From contig CANTFL010001426.1 in the NCBI GenBank assembly GCA_947650285.1, positions 1-64,000 on the forward strand: DNA of 64,000 bases, read 5' to 3'. The DNA is from Hyaloperonospora brassicae (lineage: Eukaryota > Oomycota > Peronosporomycetes > Peronosporales > Peronosporaceae). The position numbers were made by a program, and so were the translations under genes. Positions within the stretch are counted from its first letter, which is position 1. Each line of letters starts with the position of its first letter. The notes under the pieces are model-generated. The model was given only the letters and a program-made list of their open reading frames with translations. It did no database searches and was not told where the DNA came from. Positions 12,918 through 22,159 of the stretch are shown here, piece by piece.

Positions 12918-14424
12918 ATGTCGTTCGGTCAGACCGCACAGCCCGGCGGGTACTTGAACCCACACAACGACTACACGATCGGCGAGACCATCAACGACGG
13001 CATCCAAGACCTGGCGTGGAGTCCCACGAGCAACGTCCTGGTCTCGGGCAGCTGGGACAACTACGTGCGGTGCTGGGAGGTGCAGCAACAGGGCACGCAG
13101 TTCAACGCAGTGGCAAAGGCGCAGATCGCGCACGACGGACCCGTTCTGTGCACTGCTTTCAGTGGGGTACGTCATCTTGCAGCTTGTTTTCGTTGCTGGA
13201 TCGGCTGTTTGGGGTGTGGAAAGGGGCTGCGTTGCCGACGGTCAATTAAGACGGTGGATTTCTGTGGGGCCTCTGGCTGTACGTTTGGTGTGTCTGTGTC
13301 TGTGCTGTGTGCTGATGATGTAGGACGGCAATGCAGTGTTCTCGGGCTCGTGTGACAAGACGGCCAAGATGTGGGTGCTCAACGGTCCAGCACAGGGTCA
13401 ACAGATTGCTGCGGTGAGAGAGAGAGAGAGAGACGGGAGCAGAGTTTTCTATCTGAAGCTCTTTTGATGAAAGAGGTGGACGTTCAGAGGAATGGACGAT
13501 GGACTAACGCTGACGGTACTGTCGACGTCGTGACAGCATGACGCGCCGATTCGCGGCATTGCTGCGATTCAAGAAGCCAATTGCGTGGCCACAGGCAGCT
13601 GGGACAAGACCCTCAAGTACTGGGACACGCGGTCGCCAACAGCCATGGCGACCGTCCAGCTTTCAGAGCGCTGCTACGCTATGGACGCCAAGCACCCGCT
13701 GCTCGTGGTGGCCACGGCCGACCGTCAAGTGCAGGTGTTTGACATTCGCAAACCGTCGCAGATTTACAAGTCGATCCCGTCCAATCTCAAGTTTCAGACG
13801 CGGGCGATCGCGTGCTTTCCAGACGCGATGGGGTTCGTGATTGGGTCGATCGAGGGACGTTGCGCCGTCCAGCACGTCGAGGACAAGGACAGGAGGTGCG
13901 TACATTTGTTGCTCGTGTGCTCTATCGACTGTACGTTCCACGTAATGCTGATGCTGACACTGATATGGAATGGTCATAGGAATGACTTTGCGTTCAAGTG
14001 CCACCGCGACGGATCGGACATCTATCCAGTGAGCAGCGTTGCTTTTCACCCTTTTGGCACCTTTGCCACGACGGGCGGGGATGGCACGTTCTGTTTCTGG
14101 GACAAGGACGCTCGTCAGAAGCTCAAAACGTTCAGCAAAAAGTATGATTGCTTTCCCGCTCTTCTTGTCACTCGGGTTTCTGGACTGCACGCTGATCTCA
14201 CATTCAACGTCATCGTGTGCGTGTACTCTAGCAATCAGTCCATTACGAAAGGCAAGTTCAACGCTCGTGGCGACATCTTTGCGTACACATTGTCCTATGA
14301 CTGGTGCATGGGTGCCGAGAAGTACAACCAGAGCCAGCCAAGTGTCATTCGGCTGCACAGCGTGGCCGAGTCGGAAATCAAGCAGAAGAAAAAGCCAGGT
14401 ACTAGGTCACGAAAGTCGTTGTAG
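12918..14424 (+). CDS. RAE1: mRNA export factor RAE1/Gle2, WD40 protein
   Basis: Five exons: 12918-13166, 13324-13413, 13537-13895, 13980-14141, 14232-14424. They sum to 1053 nt and give 350 residues, close to the usual ~350-370 for RAE1. All four introns (157, 123, 84, 90 bp) begin GT, end AG and preserve frame. The protein is a WD40 beta-propeller: 'GSWDNYVRCWEV', 'GSCDKTAKMWVL', 'GSWDKTLKYWDTR', 'RQVQVFDIRKPSQ', then the RAE1-type 'GFVIGSIEGRCAVQHVED' and 'FKCHRDG...IYPVSSVAFHPFGTFATTGGDGTFCFWDKD'. RAE1 binds Nup98 at the nuclear pore and takes part in mRNA export. The last residues ('KPGTRSRKSL') are less conserved. The gene is convergent with the Sel1 gene, 416 bp downstream. Confidence 0.93.
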
Positions 14425-14840
14425 AAGCGTAAGCCACAAGCCGCGGGCTCCTAGCAGCACGTCCGTCGGGGCGTGGCTTTCTTCCTTTTCGGTGTGCGTG
14501 TGGCATGCGACAATCGCGTGCTGACCCTTGTCACCGAGTGTATGGACTAATCTTGTGCTTTTGTGTTCCGTCACTAGCCTCGCGATAAGGGACTGGATCG
14601 GCCACACTGACGCCACCTGTTGCCCCTGAACTCGACGTCTCCGTGGCCTTCTCACAGTGCAGTTGGCGTGACCCGAGAGACCCTGCGATCGCTGCTATGG
14701 AATGCGCTAGCTGACCACAGGACTGACTGTTCAACAAAAGAGGGAATATATGAGCGGGAGACTTCAACATCGCGTGTCTTAGTGCAGCAGTGTACGTGGT
14801 AGTTGCTCGGTAAAAACGACGCATTGCGGCGCTGCTGTGG

Positions 14841-15806
14841 CTACGGCTCACGTGGTACACCAAGTCGATCAAGCGCCTGCGTGGCTTCCTTCAGTCCGCC
14901 ATTTGCTGCCGACCGGTAGTACTCGACCGCCTTGTCACGATTGACTGGCACCCCACGACCGGTCTCAAACAACTGCGCAAGACACAATTGCGCTTCAACG
15001 ACGCCGCTTTCGGCAGCGAGGAAGAAATAGTGCGCGGCCTGGGCGTGATCTGCTTCGACGCCGCGTCCCAACATGTAGCACGCGCCCAGATCAAACTGCG
15101 CCCGTGCATGCCCAGCTTCAGCCGCGCGACGAAAGGACATTGCAGCGTGGCGGGCACTGTGTTCTACCCCGCGTCCAAGCAGATACGCAGTGCCCAGCGC
15201 CCATTGGGCCTCGGGCAGCTCGTGTTCGGCTGCTCGACGGTAGAAGTGCACGGCCTTCTCATTGTCCTGAGCCACGTGCTGTCCCTCGGCGTACAACTGC
15301 CCCAGCGCCAAATTGGCAGCTGCATGGCCCTTCTCAGCTGCGGTCGTCCAGTAGTGCAGCGTCCGGTCCACGTCACGAGCGACCACTTCATTGTCGTCAT
15401 CATCTTCGTCGTCATTGTTGACACTACTGCCGGGCAGAAAAAGTGTACCCACTTCGTAGCAGCTCTTCTCGTGTCCAGCGTCTGCTGCTTGCTGCAAAAA
15501 CTGGACAGCCAAGGACAGGTTACGCGGGACGGTAGCGTACCCGGTGCGGTACAGTGTGCCCAATGCGCCCTGTGCCCGTACGTGCCCCATCTCGGCCGCC
15601 GTTGTCCAGTGGAGTACGGCCGTTTGAACGGCCGACGCCGAGTCATTCTGGCGTTTGGCGCTGCGCTGCAGGTACTGAACGCCGAGGGCGAAGGCTGCGT
15701 CACCGTCTGTGGCCGCCGGTGCGGCAGAGAGCGGACGAGTGGACGCCAAGCACGCGCGCAAGTGGCGCCGTCGCAGGGTCGAGCCCAGCGGTCGGAAGCG
15801 AAACAT
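14841..15806 (-). CDS. Mitochondrial Sel1-like repeat protein
   Basis: Single-exon ORF of 321 codons from the ATG at 15806. The frame is open 66 codons further upstream, but the chosen start gives a typical mitochondrial presequence ('MFRFRPLGSTLRRRHLRACL', Arg-rich with no acids) and leaves a short promoter shared with the divergent gene at 16014. Residues ~35-315 are about seven Sel1/TPR-like repeats with the 'A...Y..AAE.GHA.AQ..LG..Y..G.GV' pattern. An acidic insert ('NNDDEDDDDNE') sits between repeats 2 and 3. Sel1 repeats are protein-interaction scaffolds. The partner is unknown and mitochondrial location is inferred from the presequence. Confidence 0.8.
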   Translation of the reverse strand: MFRFRPLGSTLRRRHLRACLASTRPLSAAPAATDGDAAFALGVQYLQRSAKRQNDSASAVQTAVLHWTTAAEMGHVRAQGALGTLYRTGYATVPRNLSLAVQFLQQAADAGHEKSCYEVGTLFLPGSSVNNDDEDDDDNEVVARDVDRTLHYWTTAAEKGHAAANLALGQLYAEGQHVAQDNEKAVHFYRRAAEHELPEAQWALGTAYLLGRGVEHSARHAAMSFRRAAEAGHARAQFDLGACYMLGRGVEADHAQAAHYFFLAAESGVVEAQLCLAQLFETGRGVPVNRDKAVEYYRSAANGGLKEATQALDRLGVPREP

Positions 15807-16013
15807 CTCTAATTTGATCACACGAGTTCTTGACGCTTGGCGGATGTGGACCGATTGGATTTTTGACCGTTGCGACCGCTGTGTACCTTTGGCTCTATCT
15901 TTACGGTACACAGACATATCGACCAGTGAGTGTATGTATCGGAATGATTGGTCCAACAAGTGCGATAAAGAACATCCACTGACGTCCACTGATATCGTCG
16001 CCAAAACTGTACG
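15807..16013. promoter_or_regulatory. Shared divergent promoter region
   Basis: Only 207 bp separate the start codons of the Sel1 gene (minus) and the histone-fold gene (plus), so both promoters and 5' UTRs must lie here or overlap the genes. No TATA box or defined element stands out. Confidence 0.5.
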
Positions 16014-16899
16014 ATGAAGCAGCGCAACGTACTAAAGGTGACAGCGCGTTTCGTGCCGAGATGCACCGACTGCTGTGGTCCATCGAGTTGGTGCAGCACA
16101 CTGACAATGAGCGTCTGTCACTGTAGGGCCGTGTGAAGCGACTGTTGAAGGAGCAGAAAGATATGGGTCAGGTGGGCGAGTCGGCCGTGGTCGGATGCGG
16201 TATGTAGCCATCTCTGGATCGAGACGCCGACGACCTGCTAACTGACTGCCTCTTGATCCATTTCAATGACAGTGTCGGCAGTGGAGCTGTTTGTTCGGGA
16301 CTTGGCGGGCAAAATGCGACTGCAGGCAGCAGAAGGTCATGCGCTGACACCAATTGAGTTGTGCGTAGCGGCTTCAGTCGAGTCACGTCGTCCTTGTGCG
16401 TCCATCTTTTGACTCCCGATGCGCTGAATTTGGACGAACAGGAAGAAAAGTGTACTATCAAGTGGAGAGCTCAGTTTCTTGCACGAGAAGGTGACTGCTA
16501 TTGACGAGAGCGCAGTCAGATACCCCACGTCAGCGCGACGCGGTGGCAAGAAGCGGACATCGACCACTGCTGCAACAAAGTGAGTCGAGAGTTGAGCCAT
16601 GGAGGTGCGATCGACTGCCAGTCGAGTGTGCTCTAACACGGTTCATGCCCTTTTCGCGCAGGTCTTCAAGCAAGAAAGCAAAAACAACAACAACAGCAGC
16701 GAAGAAGACAGTCAGGACGTCAGCGAAAACGGCAGCAAGAACAGTAGAAACGGCGACTGCGAAGACAAGTGGTGAGCGGTCACGCTGTTCGAGCAAGGAA
16801 GCTGTACCGACTGAGGACAGCGTCTCGTGCGGACATCGAGTGCAACCGCTGGCGGTTGAAGAAGACGAAGACTATGACGAAAGTGACAGTGACGAGTGA
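16014..16899 (+). CDS. Histone-fold protein, NC2-alpha/POLE4/CHRAC-like
   Basis: Reconstructed by eye from five exons: 16014-16052, 16127-16199, 16273-16360, 16442-16579, 16662-16899. They total 576 nt (191 residues) and every junction is GT-AG with frame kept. Exons 1-4 give the CBFD/NF-YC-type histone fold: 'ARF-GRVKRLLKEQKDMGQVGESAVV', 'VSAVELFVRDLAGKM', 'GHALTPIELKKSV...ELSFLHEKV'. This matches the pattern 'RIKKIM..D.DV..I...A......A.ELF...L.......T...L......FDFL' of DRAP1/NC2-alpha, POLE4 and CHRAC subunits. The tail is Lys/Ala/Thr-rich and ends in an acidic run ('EEDEDYDESDSDE'). It is probably a nuclear DNA-binding heterodimer partner. A further small intron in the last exon is possible. 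Confidence 0.72.
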
Positions 16900-17044
16900 C
16901 GGACGTACGCGACTTGAGTCAGTGTTCTGTGCTGTCGGAACGGAGTTCCTGAGATTCCCAGTGTCTAATCTATCTATAAATCTATCTAAAACACAAACAA
17001 ACGTCTAGGTATGTTCTGCCATCAGCTGGCGGTGTTCAACTCGT

Positions 17045-18865
17045 TCACGCCGTTTTGTCGACCGGTAGTGACGCATCCAGCAACGACTGCCAAGTCGGAC
17101 CAAAGAGCATGTCACGAGAAGGCGAGCGACGAATAGTTGCCGGCTGAGGAATCGTGGAAAGCGGCGCTGGAATCGTGCCTTTTGCACTGGAAACCACTGT
17201 CTTCGAGTGCGGAGAAAGAGGCGGCAAAGCCGTCGCCGTCTTTGCTGCTGCTGCTGCTGCCGGCATATCCTGTTTTTCGCAAGGGAAGAAGTAGCTGTGC
17301 ATGCGGGCAACGACGTCGTCTGCCTTGTTCTGCTGAAGCACGAACGACAGGTTCAAATCTTCAGCAGACTCGCTGAGCAGCAGCACGTCGTAGTTCTCGA
17401 GCACGTTAAACACGCAGCCGAGCTCTGCGAGTGCCTTGCGCAAACCACGACCGACGATCGAAACCACCAGGCAGTCCTCAAACACACGCACGGTGGAGTG
17501 CACGTTCAGCAATTCCAGCAACTGCTGGAACGGCGAGCCTTGGATGCCGCCGGGGATATGATCGAGCGTCACCGTGACGGAGAACTGCGACGTCGCAATC
17601 AGATCCACCGAGATGCCGCACGCCTCGAACGGAGCAAACACCTTGGCCAAGAAACCCGACGTGCCACACATGTCGAACGCAGTGATGCTGAGCGTCGTCA
17701 TGTTCTGGCGCTTGACGACCGCGAGGATCTTGGGACTGCTCTGTCCGTCCTTGTCCGCGTCCGACGCCGGATGGATCACGGTCTTTGCGCCCGTCGGGTC
17801 GTTCGTGTTGCGAATCTCGAGCGGAATCTTTCCCCACTGCACTGGCACAATGCAGCGCGGGTGCAAGACCTTGGCCCCCATAGCAGCGAGCTCTTGGGCC
17901 TCGCGGTAGTCCAGACTCTTGATGAGTCGCGCGTCGGGCACGTACCGCGGGTCGGTCGTAAACATGCCGTGCACGTCGGTCCAGATCTCGTACTTCTGGG
18001 CCCCCAGCAGCGCAGCAAAGAGCGACCCGGACGTGTCACTGCCGCCCCGGCCGAGGACACAGGTGGCGCCTGTGCTCGTGCTGGCAATAAACCCCTGCGT
18101 GAGGACCACGCGCTTGCCCCGCGCGGCGGCCTCTGCCTGCTCCACGTCGCGTCGGGGGAGCACTTCGGCCTGCAGGTACCGGTCGTCCTCGGACTTGCTC
18201 CGACTCGAGTCGCTCACGAGCAGCGCGCGGGCGTCCACGCGCTCGACGTCCGTGAGGCCATTGTGCACCATGATACACCGCCCCAAGTGCGTCGACAGGA
18301 GCTCTCCAAAGGCCAACACGCGCGCCTGGGTCCGCGGCGACGCCTCCTCCGTGAGCTTAATGCCTTGCAGCACCCGCACGAGGTCCTGGAGCTCCCGCAG
18401 CAGCGGGTGCAGCGTCACCGGCACCAGCGGATCCACTGGACACGCGGCAAACAGCAGCGACGTCTCTTCACTTTCAGTGGCGTTGCTGTCGTGTCCGTTG
18501 TCGTGTCCGAAGACGCTCTTGAGCCACAGCTTCTGCCAGTGCGCGCGCTCGTCAGCTGCGCGCGCGTCGCCCCCGAGCGCCGGCGGCAAAAGGCCCACGT
18601 CGAAGGCCAACGAGAAGTGCTGCAGCGCAATGGCCGCCGCGACGCTGCAGTGGCTCTCGCCGCCGCGTGCGCTGGCGAGCGCGAGCGCGCGCGTGAGCTG
18701 ATTCGTCACCTGTGACAGCGCTGAGATCGTGACCCACACACGGGGCGACGACGGCGACGACGAGTGCGCGCGGATCTGACCGCAGATGGACCGCCAGCGA
18801 GCGGCAGTGGAGACGCTCGTGCCGCCGAACTTGAGCACGACCCACGACGAGGACGACGAGGCCAT
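17045..18865 (-). CDS. Aspartokinase (aspartate kinase)
   Basis: Single exon, 606 residues from the ATG at 18865. The frame is open upstream, but that part is low-complexity and overlaps a GGAC repeat. The N-terminus 'WVVLKFGGTSVSTAARW' is the aspartokinase nucleotide-binding signature. 'LTQGFIASTSTGATCVLGRGGSDTSG' and 'EIWTDVHGMFTTDPR' are the substrate and ATP-site blocks of the amino-acid-kinase fold. Two ACT regulatory domains follow ('LSITAFDMCGTSGFLAKVF', 'LVVSIVGRGLRKALAELG'). The enzyme phosphorylates L-aspartate, the first step to Lys, Thr and Met. The ACT domains imply allosteric feedback. The C-terminus is a Pro/Ala/Ser-rich linker ending 'LFGPTWQSLLD...'. It is convergent with the histone-fold gene, 145 bp away. 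Confidence 0.93.
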   Translation of the reverse strand: MASSSSSWVVLKFGGTSVSTAARWRSICGQIRAHSSSPSSPRVWVTISALSQVTNQLTRALALASARGGESHCSVAAAIALQHFSLAFDVGLLPPALGGDARAADERAHWQKLWLKSVFGHDNGHDSNATESEETSLLFAACPVDPLVPVTLHPLLRELQDLVRVLQGIKLTEEASPRTQARVLAFGELLSTHLGRCIMVHNGLTDVERVDARALLVSDSSRSKSEDDRYLQAEVLPRRDVEQAEAAARGKRVVLTQGFIASTSTGATCVLGRGGSDTSGSLFAALLGAQKYEIWTDVHGMFTTDPRYVPDARLIKSLDYREAQELAAMGAKVLHPRCIVPVQWGKIPLEIRNTNDPTGAKTVIHPASDADKDGQSSPKILAVVKRQNMTTLSITAFDMCGTSGFLAKVFAPFEACGISVDLIATSQFSVTVTLDHIPGGIQGSPFQQLLELLNVHSTVRVFEDCLVVSIVGRGLRKALAELGCVFNVLENYDVLLLSESAEDLNLSFVLQQNKADDVVARMHSYFFPCEKQDMPAAAAAAKTATALPPLSPHSKTVVSSAKGTIPAPLSTIPQPATIRRSPSRDMLFGPTWQSLLDASLPVDKTA

Positions 18866-18955
18866 TGCGGTCGGTGCGATAAATACCGACGTGGAGCTTT
18901 CGGGAAATGGGTACACACTGCGGTGCCACGTGAGCGGTACTCGAGTGGGTCGAAG

Positions 18956-18979
18956 ACGGACGGACGGACGGACGGACGG
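18956..18979. repeat. (GGAC)n tandem repeat
   Basis: Six units of a GGAC tetranucleotide lie in the 5' flank of the aspartokinase gene, between it and the PX-like gene. Confidence 0.9.
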
Positions 18980-19058
18980 CGGGAGGGACGACGTGGCGAA
19001 TATGTTGGACGAGAGGCAGTCACTTTGGTAGTGCAGCGAGAACTGCGAGTGGCGGCGG

Positions 19059-19634
19059 TCAGTGAGTCGACTGCTGCCGGCGATGGAGAGCAGTGCGTGA
19101 CGCTCTGTTTGTGCGACTGCTGCAGCGGATACGGAACTGGGCGCGCGTGCACCTCCGCCTTCCTCCGCTCTGCACCTCATCATCGGCTTCTCCCCCGCCC
19201 ACGTCCTCCTCCTTCGCACTGCGCCGCCGCCGCTCGTCCAGCGCCTCGGCGCTCGTCACGCGGAAGAACGTCTTGGCCGGCACCTGCCACTGGAATGGCG
19301 TCCCCCACTCCGTCTCCTCTCGGCGCAGGAGCTGCCGGTTGACCGCTGCCGCCCACGCGACAAACTCCGAGAAGTGGCGCTCCAACCCGAACGTGTGCGG
19401 CGGCTCGTGGCCCGTCTGCAGCTCCAGCGCGTACGTGACAACCCCCTCGCGCGTCCCTCGGAACGACGGGACGCGCACGTGGAACGTCGTCCCATCTGCC
19501 ACAGCAGCGCACGCGCCGCGCGGCACAAAGCGCGAGCAAAAGTCGGACGCGGGCGGGCGGCACACCAGCACGAGGTCCGCGTCAAGACTGTCGTCGGACG
19601 CGCAGGTGGCGGTCGGGCGTCTGTCGCTGGTCAT
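19059..19634 (-). CDS. PX-domain-like protein
   Basis: ORF of 191 codons from the ATG at 19634 (an alternative in-frame ATG lies at 19715). The middle reads 'FHVRVPSFRGTREGVVTYALELQTGHEP', then 'LERHFSEFVAWAAAVNRQL' and 'VPAKTFFRVTSAEALDERRRR'. This fits the PX layout: a strand with 'Y.LEL', the 'R.FSEF..W' helix, a Pro turn and 'ERR'. PX domains bind phosphoinositides on endosomal membranes. The expected basic Arg of the R-[YF] phosphate-binding motif is present (R in 'ERHFSEF'). The last ~60 residues are Arg-rich without obvious structure, so the true 3' end may lie behind an unrecognised splice. Same strand as aspartokinase, 193 bp upstream of it. Confidence 0.5.
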   Translation of the reverse strand: MTSDRRPTATCASDDSLDADLVLVCRPPASDFCSRFVPRGACAAVADGTTFHVRVPSFRGTREGVVTYALELQTGHEPPHTFGLERHFSEFVAWAAAVNRQLLRREETEWGTPFQWQVPAKTFFRVTSAEALDERRRRSAKEEDVGGGEADDEVQSGGRRRCTRAQFRIRCSSRTNRASRTALHRRQQSTH

Positions 19635-20096
19635 GAACGATGGATACAAAGTGACGGGAAGAGAGGCAATGGACGGACGGAGGGGGGGACGGGAGACGAC
19701 GTCGGCGGCGCGCATGTTGAAGTTGGCATACTGAGATCAAGTGCGAGTGCGGGTCGGCCGACAGACGTCGTCGAACGCGAACGTTTGTCGTCGAGTCGTT
19801 CGCGCCGCTCGACGTGTTGCGACGGACGTACCGCTACGGAATCATTGACGATTGCTAGTGAAACGTTTCTTCGGGTACGTCAGACGTCGCGACCGAAGAT
19901 TTGCTGGCCGTCCTGCCACTTGAACGAACAGTACGTCCGTCGCAACTCGTCGGAAGCGCTGATATCTGCGCGACGACGCAACGAGTTTGCGTGCTGCTTC
20001 ACCTGTCGCGTTGCATCATTTCTCCGCTTCATTCGCTTACAACACAGGGAGTGCGTTGGACCGACCGTCGCGTCCGCTGTCGACCGCTTTCTCTGC

Positions 20097-21883
20097 TTAC
20101 TGACGCCCACTGAGTCCCCACGGCGCGAGCGTCACGAGTTCCTCACTGGCGGTAGGATGGATGGCAATGCAGCTGTCCATGTCGGCCTTTGTAGCGCCCA
20201 TCTTCACCGCTACCCCAAAGCCCTGCAGGATCTCGTCGGCCGCTTTGCCGATCATGTGCAGCCCCACGACCTTCTCCTTCTTGCCGGCGCACACGAGCTT
20301 GATGGCCGTCTTGGGCTTGGCCTTCGGCGCACCAGTTGCCTCATCCACCTCGTTGATCAGACCGTAGTACATGTTGACAAAGTGACTCGTGTACACCTTG
20401 ATGTCGTCGTCGCCGTACTTGCATCGAGCCTGCTTCTCCGTCAGGCCGATCGTACCAATGGGAGGGTGGCTGAACACGACCGTCGGGATGTTCTCGTACG
20501 AGACCTTGGCATCCTGCACGTTCCCGAATAGACGGTCCGAGAGCTTCCGTCCAGCTGCAACAGCGACTGGGGTGAGGGCCGGGGTCCCACACACGTCACC
20601 CACAGCAAACACCCTGCGATTCGACGTCTCCTGGAACTCGTTCACACGTATGTAGCCGTGCTTGTCGGTCGCCACGCCTGCCTTGTCGAGATCGAGCGTT
20701 TGTGTCAGAGGTATACGACCAGCAGCGTAGATCACAACGTCAAAGCCCTTGTGCGTCGAACCGTCGGCCAGCACCAATGTCTTGGTGCCATCAGCTGCCT
20801 GCTCGACCTGAGCAACATTGCTGTTGGGTCGCAATTGCAAACCGTCTGTCGCCATGGCATCCTCCAGCGTCGTGCGCACCATGTCCTAGAGTACAACAAG
20901 CAACTGTCACGCACAGCACACTTTGCATCGTTGGACAAGCAAGGGCTACTACAGCGTACATCAAATGTGCGAAGCACGCCCTCCTTCCGGCAAAAAATGA
21001 ACGTCTCCGAGCCCAGTGCGTTCAGGATGCCAGCGAGCTCGACAGCAATGTACCCGGCGCCAACGACCGCCACCTTCTTCGGCAAAGCATCCAGCTCGAA
21101 GAATCCGTCCGAGTCCATGCAGAGCTCTTTGCCTGTCCGTTCATAACATTGTTTGCGTCAGCAGATCAGCAAGTCGACTGCACTCTACACTGTCAGCGTC
21201 AAAGAACGCACCAGGAATGTCAGGCACCAGCGGTCTGCCTCCAACGGCAATCATCACGTTCTTGGCCAGCACCTCCTTGCCGTCAACCTCGACGTTTCCC
21301 CGTTCATTGAACTTTGCCAGCCCTCGGATCACATCCACCTTCGAGTTCGCCAAGTTCCTGCACCCGCATACAAAAAGTCGGTCCTCAGCTCAGCACTTCC
21401 GTCCACTAGTTTGCTCGTCACAGTATACAATTTCCATGTGCGTTGTGGAACAATAACATATCGACCGCAACACTGTTTGCTCGCCCACCTCTCGTAGATC
21501 CCATTCAGACGTCGCACGTAGTCATCGCGGCGGGTCTTGAGTTTCGTCCAATCAAAGTGCATCTGCTCCCCCAAAGAGCCTCCGGCCCCAGCCGTTTCGA
21601 ACCCGTAATGCAGGACATCGTGCTGGAGCTGGTGGCACATGTCCGCTGCGAGGTACATGAGCTTCTTCGGCACGCAGCCCACGTTCACGCAAGTGCCGCC
21701 CAGTCGCCCGTGCTCGACGACGGCAACGCGTGTTCCCGGGTAACTCGCGGCCCGACGAGCGCTTGCGATGCCGCCACTGCCGCCGCCAATCACGAGGTAG
21801 TCGTACTCGGTGTGGAGGCCGCACGAAGCGCTCTGAGCTCGCGTGAGACGCGCAGCTCGGAGGGTCGTTGCTGTTCGCAGCAT
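20097..21883 (-). CDS. GSR: Glutathione reductase, mitochondrial-type
   Basis: Four exons on the minus strand: 21489-21883, 21212-21357, 20960-21126, 20097-20885. They total 1497 nt (498 residues) and introns of 131, 85 and 74 bp are all GT-AG with frame kept. The N-terminus ('[19 protein letters not shown]') is a mitochondrial-type presequence. Next come the FAD motif '[18 protein letters not shown]', the redox-active disulphide '[13 protein letters not shown]', the NADPH-binding '[17 protein letters not shown]', the second FAD block '[11 protein letters not shown]' and the C-terminal '[17 protein letters not shown]' with the catalytic His. It regenerates GSH from GSSG with NADPH. The HPT..EE ending separates it from thioredoxin reductase. 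The TAZ gene ends 277 bp upstream on the same strand. Confidence 0.95.
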
Positions 21884-22159
21884 TTTGACATGTGACGGAG
21901 TGGAAAGTTTTGGCCAATGAACGGCGCACGGTGGCGGCGCGGACGCACGAGCTGTTGAGGGAATTGTTTAAAACAACTTGCACGGTACTTGTCGTTGGCA
22001 GAGTGTCGTGTTTTGTGAAAGTCGCACTTGGCTGGTTGGTCGTGTGTGTGTTTATTTGATTTGGGGCTCCGATTGTGCACAAAACTGCTCCGGGCAATCC
22101 AGCGACGACAACGCCGACTGCCACGCACAGCAAAATGTGCTCATTTATAATAACAGAAG

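Noticed and set aside
13663..14358. 231-codon minus-strand ORF over RAE1
   Set aside because: Spans RAE1 exons and introns on the opposite strand without any motif.
14988..15812. 274-codon plus-strand ORF
   Set aside because: Antisense to the Sel1-repeat gene. The repeats of the real gene create repeated antisense patterns.
17207..18715. 502-codon plus-strand ORF
   Set aside because: Exactly antisense to the aspartokinase gene. Its Arg/His-rich sequence is what GC-rich third positions of the real gene produce on the other strand.
19059..19219. Aspartokinase start upstream of 18865
   Set aside because: The extra 118 residues are low-complexity, cross a GGAC microsatellite and overlap the end of the PX-like gene. 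The ATG at 18865 places the kinase motif at the usual distance from the N-terminus.
19374..20531. 385-codon plus-strand ORF
   Set aside because: Runs antisense through the PX-like gene and the last exon of glutathione reductase. Low-complexity Arg/His/Ala content and no domain.
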